Of a DNA stretch of 64,000 nucleotides, positions 57,093-64,000 are shown in pieces (within the stretch, counting starts at the first letter, position 1; each line of letters starts with the position of its first letter). This DNA comes from Trichuris trichiura. Taxonomy: Eukaryota > Nematoda > Enoplea > Trichinellida > Trichuridae. Location: the NCBI GenBank assembly GCA_037903355.1, contig JBAJFE010000062.1, positions 806,001 through 870,000 on the forward strand, given 5' to 3'. Below the pieces are notes generated by a model that did not search any database, was not told the DNA's origin, and saw nothing but the letters and a program-made list of their open reading frames with translations. Both the position numbers and the translations under genes were made by a program.

Positions 57093-57164
57093 GGGTTAGT
57101 GGTCTAGTGGTATGATTCTCGCTTAGGGTGCGAGAGGTCCGGGGTTCAATTCCCCGCTAACCCC
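57093..57164 (+). tRNA. tRNA-Pro(AGG)
   Basis: 72 nt, intact, loop TTAGGGT, TTTT 14 nt downstream. The mirror locus is a Pro(TGG)-type pseudogene. Confidence 0.94.
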
Positions 57165-57751
57165 AGTGGCACTTCTGTTTTGTGTATTCCTATCCGAATC
57201 CTAAAATGAAACTAAACCTCAGTATTAGCAATTAAACGTTTTCTTAGTGCAACTGGTTCCACATGTCGAATCACGTAAGCCTTATACAGCAATTCCCTGA
57301 AGCTGTGAAGAAGAAAGACAGACTTTCAATTCGCCATACATTCACATGCGAAGAAAATACAGCACTAGTAATGTGAATAGATGTGGTGAAAGTGAGACGG
57401 ACTATAAATAATGCAGGCGTCAGCTGGACGGCATCTCCACCTCGCTGACGATAGAGCAATAATAGCAGTCAATTACAGAGAAACATCAAGAGCATCTCTC
57501 CCAAAATAACGATAGCGGTTTCGTCAAGATATAGAGCACCCTACGTGGCTGAAATTACGCACTGCAATGCGAAGTCAACCAAATTACAGAAGAGATAGAA
57601 CGGGATAAATATCTAATGAAACAAGGGGAGACAAAAAGTGAAGTTAACGTGGATAAAAAGTGTGGTAACACCGTCTTACTTGCACTATGCCACTTACAAC
57701 TAATAGTTAATATGTTTTTTAGTATTCCTCCTTTACCCTTTAGCACAGACA

Positions 57752-57823
57752 TTCCCGTGCCGGGAATCGAACCCGGGCCGTGTGGGTGAAAGCCACAAAT
57801 CCTAGCCACTAGACCACACGGGA
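57752..57823 (-). tRNA. tRNA-Glu(TTC)
   Basis: 72 nt, intact, loop CTTTCAC. Mirrors 48,469. Confidence 0.93.
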
Positions 57824-59034
57824 GCACGGAATGCCCTTTCAGAAAAAGCGTCACGTATACCCTTCGAAATTTAGAATCTGAATTTCCTTCTTGAATTCTG
57901 AGAAACACGTCAGCTTTCTTTCAGCACTTGTGCGACACATGGGGCATTAAGGTTTCAGTTTCTGAAGGCTGCAGAAGTTTTTACATTCAGACGTTATCGG
58001 AAGCCCAGTTCCATCTCTGCTAGGAAGTCCTTCACGGCAATTGCCATTTTAGGCAATGTACAAAGACTGCGTCGCATATCATCAGGCGCTATTATAGTGT
58101 ACCATTAATAGGAATAATTGCTCGCAACTGTAAGATATTGGCACTTGATTAATTCAAAGAGACCCCCTCTACGTGAGCGAGTAAAACTATTTCCGTTGTA
58201 TGACGAAACTTCTGACGAGCAAAAGCAAAAACTTGTAACTAATCGTAGACGTTCAGAATTTCAGAGGTACTTGTAGACAGCGTAGCTTGAAAACAGTGGA
58301 CGTCTGTTAGATAACGAAAAAATGAGTTTTTTATTCATTGCTCCTACGAAAACAGTATCAAAGCCCACCCACAAGCAGCAAGTTTTAACGCGCGATTAAT
58401 TCTTTTTTGGAAACGCACTTTAGTGGCAACTCTAAGGCCAAGTGAACATATTACTGTGTCACGCATAAAAACCAGTTTAGTCTTCCTGCTGAAGGGACGT
58501 GAGGGAAAGGCCAAAGCATTCAGAATTCTTCTGTTTCAGTCGTCGGCGAAAGGTCGTAAAGAAGAGGCGACGTGTGCCCTACCATCTTTCGGTTACTTCA
58601 GTTTTACTTCAGTATTCTTCTCAACGGACACCCAGTTCCATAAATTTTAAAAAACCATGGCATCAGCCCCGCAAAATGGACACCGTTTTAAAAGTATTAT
58701 TCCTCTGTTTAAAGAAATTTCCAAGCAAGAATCAGTTACGCATGACTCAAAAACGCTCAAGAGGGAAGCTTTGCCGACTCACCTAACCACGTTCAAGTAA
58801 TTCAGCATTGCAGTCTTCGCGGAACAAGAAAATCTCCCGGGTGACACTTCTGAGAAAGCAGCTATGCGAGTGCTGCAAAGGATTAGTGAGGTTAAGTTTC
58901 AAAGGCACAAATGGAAGACGTACAGGAATAAGTTTTCTTATAAAACATTCGTGCACAATTATGCACAGTTTACTTCGTTGCACCGCGGGAAAACGTGTAT
59001 TGCAGCATGATCTCCTTGTGTACAGGGAACTTGT

Positions 59035-59107
59035 GCCTCGATAGCTCAGTAGGGAGAGCGTTAGACTGAAGATCTAAATGTCGCTGGTTCAATCCCGGCT
59101 CGAGGCA
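59035..59107 (+). tRNA. tRNA-Phe(GAA)
   Basis: 73 nt, loop CTGAAGA. One T-stem change (GCTGG) forms a wobble pair. TTTT 13 nt downstream. Mirrors 47,175. Confidence 0.92.
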
Positions 59108-59393
59108 AACGTAACATAATTTTATGTTCCCCTCTACATACAACATTATTGTTAGTATGGTAGAGCAAAACACTGCTTGCGAAGGTAAAAGAATGTGCAT
59201 CTATGCTGATTTTTGCATTTGCAATAAAGGATCATTCGAGTTATTCGAGTTCACAAATTGAGAAAATTTAAGGGTCAACATCTACCTTACCGGAGTGCAT
59301 GTTAAGTCAGCGAAAGAAGTAAAATTCAGATTTAATTTGTTGTGGTGACGGACTGATAGAAACTGTTTTAACTTCAAAATGGTTAATGCATAC

Positions 59394-59465
59394 TGCGTAG
59401 ACCGGGAGTCGAACCCGGATCGATTGCTTGGAAGGCAACCATGCTAACCGCTACACCATCTACGC
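59394..59465 (-). tRNA. tRNA-Gly(TCC)
   Basis: 72 nt, intact, loop CTTCCAA, TTTT about 15 nt downstream on the minus strand. Mirrors 46,740. Confidence 0.94.
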
Positions 59466-59760
59466 CCTGTGCAAAAATTCCTGTAGAGTTTTTCCGCTTA
59501 CGAACTAGAGATGGATTATGTTCGTTACAGGTGGAACAACGCTAGTTATATCTGACAACAAAGGGCGCGTTGAAGAACCGTATCAGCACTTTTAGTTAGT
59601 TTTGATGGGAAAGCTTCTCACCCGATAAAATGAAACGCAGTCGATTGGATGCTTGCGACGTCTAAGGGTACTGACGCGATTAACATTGAGAAAGCATCCT
59701 TTAGGTGAAGCGCGTTAACTTACTATTTGATCATCACGTGACGCTGGATTAAGGGAATGC

Positions 59761-59832
59761 GGGTTAGTGGTCTAGTGGTATGATTCTCGCTTTGGGTGCG
59801 AGAGGTCCGGGGTTCGATTCCCCGCTAACCCC
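59761..59832 (+). tRNA. tRNA-Pro(TGG)
   Basis: 72 nt, intact, loop TTTGGGT. Mirrors 46,372. No close TTTT. Confidence 0.93.
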
Positions 59833-61548
59833 TACCTTCAAGGAATCTGTATCACTATTGTTGCACCATTCTGGAGTTACTTCACATTTACCTGAAGCAA
59901 TTGTCTTTGCTTTGTCATCTTACTTGAAAGAAGACGTCGAAACTGCTTCTTTATTAGTAAGAAGAAGTGGCCTTCCGAACAATTTATAGGAACGATTCTG
60001 CGACACAACGTGTGCCATGCTAACTGGAGGACTATACAAGAAATGCGTCAATCAAAAAAGATGTGTGATGAACCTCTGTTTCTCAGTGTGATACCGATGA
60101 TTGAATCTCGTGTCAAATAACTTCACCGTATTGATGTTTTGAAGATGCGTCACCTCTTACTGATTGACCTGCAGACTTTTAGCACACGACGCTGATAGTC
60201 TTCGAGAAAAGTGGCAGCGAGCCAAAAGAGAACATTTTTGAGGTAACCACAGTATGTCTTTATTTATTTCATTTAGAAAAAGCATATGAACAGTATTAAG
60301 CTGCTATGGAAAGAACTCGTGAATCATTGCCTGTTAACATAGGATCTGCGGTAATAAGTATAAAGGCTTTTAAGTCTGAAGTAAATAATGAGTCCGTCTT
60401 AGTGTAGTACAACAAGAAAACCAGACGTGCCATGCTAAAGCGCTGCGACGAAATGAGTTCACGATTTTTTCAATCATGAGAACCGGCACGAGTATCCAAC
60501 GACGTCTGAATTAACTTTGTTTGCATTGAATTTGACACATTCTTATCATCTGGACGCATTATTTGCCTGAGACAGTGAAATGCAGTGTATTTTAAAATAG
60601 CTGCCATTCTGAACCTGCTCGTCGTTTCAGTACAGTACGGAATTTCGGTCGCGCAAATCCCTGTTGGACCTGGTAACGTTTTGCCTGAAATATTGCAAAG
60701 TCATTACTGCGTACATGCATCTGGTTTTTTCCATGTGTTTTGCTCCTTGCTCCATTGTAGATTAAATAGGCTTTTACTGTTGCTTTCTGTGCGGTGGGAT
60801 TTCTCCAGCGGTTCATGTAGGTCATCTACGCCTAAATCAAAACTTAAAACGAATGAGATGTCAGTTATTCATTGTTTCGTGGCCGTCGTGAAAGGTCGGT
60901 TGGGAGCTCGGTCTGACATCTGACAGACGAGGTGAAACTAAAAGCTCGACGGCTCAGGATGGAGCTAGCAGCTGCCGTCCCCACCGGAAATGGTGGGATA
61001 GAAGGGCTGGCCACCAGGAATTTCGACCCGATGAGGGACAACCATCACGCTGAATACAGGTCAAAGTAGGACCTGAAGACTCAGCAACCAGCGTTTATAA
61101 CACCAAGCGGTTTACGGAAAACCAGTTGACAACCGTAAAAATGTTTTTTCTACTTCATTTTAGGTTATTAGCAGTCATTTGTTGCATTCCGTATTTTGCT
61201 TACCTATAAATCGTTTTTAAAACAGCAGTAGGGTTTAAAGCTCTTATAAACTGTCACTTCCGAATGCAATGCAGTTTCATTGCTTGCTAATTGCTAACTT
61301 TCAGAGATAATCCATATCCTAGATTGAGTTCTAAACATTATTGCAAACCTATGACAATAAATTGCTGCGGCACGAATGCGCATTTGAAAAGGAGCAGCGC
61401 GTTGCATTGCAATACTACTACTTCCTAACTATTGGGCAAGGAAGAATAACGTAGTTATCGATTAACATTTCCGCATTCAAATAGGGTGACTGTCGAATTA
61501 CTACTTTAACTGAAGGGGATGTATGCTTTAATATTGGCTCCCTTATGT

Positions 61549-61621
61549 CGCCCACGCAGGGGGTCGAACCCTGGACATTTAGGTTAAAAGCCTAACGCTC
61601 TACCGACTGAGCTACATGGGC
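61549..61621 (-). tRNA. tRNA-Lys(TTT)
   Basis: 73 nt, intact. Exact mirror of 44,590-44,662. Confidence 0.93.
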
Positions 61622-62149
61622 AGTTGTTTTTTGAAAAAATAATAGCTTTGTAAGAGAATATTTAGCGTATCATAGAACAAGATTGGAGAAATACAGAAGT
61701 GCGCTTGCTAGTCTCCAGGTTTTTACGGTCGAGAAGCACTGGGCTCTGCTTGGGAGAAGCGCAATTCATTTCATCGTTGATACTACTGATTTGTAACTGC
61801 CTGTATTAACGATTACAAAAATATCAGTCGTGGCAGCATTGCTACTCTTGCTGTTCCGATGCTGTTAATGGCGTATTGCTTAGCGTGGTTGCTCGCCAGG
61901 GAACTGATTTGTGTAACAATGGAATTTGAAGATGTCAACTAGTTGCTGATGTTTGCAACTGAAAGAAGAGTAGTATGTAAACCTTCTCAACCTGTGCTTT
62001 AATAAAATTGTTTATTGTAAGCACGTAATTGGTAAGAAATATTTTCACGTTTATCATTTTCACTTTCTTGCAAGTGAGCGTTGTCACGCATTGTCAAAAC
62101 TGCAATTATGACGTTCTTGTCATCATAGGACAAAAAATATGCACGTGAA

Positions 62150-62222
62150 TGCCTCGAGCCGGGATTGAACCGGCGACATTTAGATCTTCAGTCTAACGCT
62201 CTCCCTACTGAGCTATCGAGGC
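62150..62222 (-). tRNA. tRNA-Phe(GAA)
   Basis: 73 nt, intact, six-T run 13 nt downstream on the minus strand. Exact mirror of 43,989-44,061. Confidence 0.94.
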
Positions 62223-62448
62223 TGTTTTTGATTAATCTGTTGCCAAATGGTGCATGCGCCGGATCACTTAAAATTCTCATGTACAATAGGAAAGGGCGAT
62301 GCCTCTGCATGATTCTGCGTTTTTATTTTTTCTCCGTTGCTACTTTACGACTTTTTTCACCACTGTTTGCACATGAAGCACGCATGAATTCAGAAACTAT
62401 TTTTGCAAGTGCCTTCTCTGTGCCTTTTTACACGATATGCTTCTATCC

Positions 62449-63354
62449 CAGTGATTTCCAAATGGGGTCCCAGGGAAGAATTGGGGATTTAGGGGGTCCG
62501 TGGGAGCTTAGAAGGGCATCAGGGAATCCCTGGTAGTCGGTGCCGCGGGACGAGAGCAATCTGCCGTTCAGGATAGTGAGGCAAGGCGACCTGAGGTGAC
62601 TCCTGACGACTATCGAGCCGGACGTGGATAAATTAGTAGCACTGCACCATACATAGTCGTCCCACTGAGCTAAGATCGAACGACTGCCGTCTTGCCCTGA
62701 GGAAATATTGAATTTAGATTCAGTGTTGCGCAGCCCTGAGAACAGCATCGCAGCCTGACTTACCTGTTGCGCTACCACTGCTAACAGCCCAAAAAATTGA
62801 GGAAGAAGAAACCCAGTGCGGCGTTTGTACTCTGAAGGCTCCCCGATCCGCAATTAGCCGGCTTAAGTCCAGCAGTACGAAAAGAACGCCTTCAGTGCCA
62901 ACAAAAGAATTAAAGGCGTTAACGGTTTCGAATATCGTTAAGGAGCTTTCGGCGCATACGGCAGCCAGCTTCTTTACTAACCATTTCGCTCTAGTGTAGA
63001 AACAAAATTCAACGTTGACTTCGCAGCGCCATGTTTTCTAGCCATTGATCGCACACACAACTTTCACAGCGCAAAAGATGGGGTCCTACTTGCGGCTGAC
63101 AAGATCCGCAGGTTAACAAGGTTTTTAATGACGACCCGGCTTAACTGTTTTTTCTTTGACATACACGGTAGGCAGCGAAGTCAATTCCACATTCTGCAGG
63201 CTGTTTCAGGTGTTGAACTACTTGTACAAATTCACAACAACGTAACCACAGTAGGCGCACCTGAGGATAACAGAAGCAGGAGAATGACGGGGGGCCCCGG
63301 CATGTTGAAGGTCGCGAAAGAGGGCCCTGGCTCCAAAAAGGTTGGGAAACACTG
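62449..63354. mobile_element. Non-autonomous hAT element, mirror copy
   Basis: Reverse complement of 42,857-43,762, with the same 8-bp target duplication on both sides, so it was duplicated with the arm and did not insert twice. Confidence 0.85.
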
Positions 63355-64000
63355 TTCTATCCAATATCCTTGTTGAATAATAGGCTGAATAATTTTGCTC
63401 ATAATCATGGGGCAACTCCAAATAGTTCGTTTAGTTGTAGTGACTTTTTAAGAAACGAAAGGTATCACAGTAATGTCCCGATTTACAAAGGCTAGTGGGA
63501 ATGGGCAATTTGTTCGTAAAGTGAAACTTCATGATTTTGGGTACTCCTATTATTCAAAATATCAAATGTGTTTGAGCAGACTCGGCTGAAGAGGTAACTG
63601 TTCAGCAGATCGATGAACTGGAAATGAGTCACAAACTTTGATAAGTGACTTTGACATTGCGAAATTAATAGTAATCTAAAAGCCTGTGTAAGTAGCGAAT
63701 AGTGCTAGCGAAGTATTATTCATTCGCTGTGGTCCTGAAGTTAAGGAACCGAAGAATAAGGCTGATGCGAGACAGGATCTTTATTCATTGCTACGACGTC
63801 GTACAGCCGTCAGAACAGCAGAGCAACTATTTCCTACCTGCCTGGACATATGGAACTGAGTCCGTCGTCTGCTTCGTTCGAATTTGATCGCTTGGAAAGA
63901 GTAAGTTATATCTAATTGTTTAAAGTCACGGCTGTTCCAGTCGTATTGTTTCCTATTGAATGCCGTCATTGTCAGGCTTAAGACATTGTGCCCTTTCGAG

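Larger units (their letters stand above)
56150..60427 (-). repeat. Large inverted repeat, right inner arm; tRNA module A4
   Basis: Mirror of 45,784-50,160, carrying Lys, Pro, Glu, Phe, Gly and Pro in reverse order and opposite strands. Glu-Pro gap 587 bp, Phe-Glu 1,211 bp, Pro-Gly 295 bp, matching the left arm and A2. Confidence 0.9.
61500..62330. repeat. Lys-Phe block, copy of 22,860-23,700
   Basis: Same order, orientation and flanking sequence as the block at 22.9 kb, with moderate divergence. Confidence 0.85.
60428..64000 (-). repeat. Large inverted repeat, right outer arm (no differences found)
   Basis: Reverse complement of 42,211-45,783. It runs off the window end, so the true arm is longer than seen. 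Confidence 0.95.

Overview
This window is eukaryotic nuclear DNA, most likely from an arthropod. The tRNA genes carry no encoded CCA, protein genes are almost absent, and there are many decayed transposons: Penelope-like, Ty3/gypsy, hAT and pogo/Tigger. The Penelope and hAT types would suit a chelicerate such as a tick, but that is a guess. No bacterial features (operons, RBS, CRISPR) were seen.

The dominant content is a large tRNA gene cluster. I count 47 tRNA or tRNA-like loci, about 35 intact or nearly so and 12 clearly broken. Only six amino acids are served: Lys(TTT), Pro(TGG/AGG/CGG), Gly(TCC), Phe(GAA), Glu(TTC/CTC) and Ser(TGA/CGA). Most sit in a repeated module of about 3.5 kb, Lys-Pro-Gly-Phe-Glu-Pro, with conserved flanks and spacing. 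There are copies at about 7.0-13.1 kb (interrupted), 32.3-36.2 kb and 45.8-49.9 kb, and an inverted copy at 56.3-60.4 kb. Smaller Lys-Phe and Gly-Glu blocks also recur.

Layout: 0-7 kb holds scattered tRNA relics, a Ser(TGA)/Ser(CGA) convergent pair, a MITE and a hairpin insertion carrying a hammerhead-like core. 7-13 kb is a tRNA module split by a 3.3 kb Penelope-like element. 13-18.8 kb is a huge inverted repeat: a hAT transposase fragment and its inverted copy enclose a 69-bp tandem repeat that reverses orientation near 15,960. 18.8-22.9 kb is mostly anonymous with small inverted repeats and a Tigger fragment. 22.9-32 kb has tRNAs, a decayed Ty3/gypsy element and one unusual 188-codon ORF resembling MRGBP/Eaf7. 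32-42 kb has further tRNA modules.

From 42,211 to the window end the sequence is one very large inverted repeat centred near 53,106. Nine tRNA genes on the left are mirrored by nine on the right. The outer 3,573 bp of each arm looks identical; the inner arms diverge by several per cent near the boundary and more towards the axis. The right arm is cut by the window edge. This palindrome, the 5.2 kb satellite palindrome and the recurrent hammerhead-like motifs are the main points of interest. I did not find a convincing new protein-based system.
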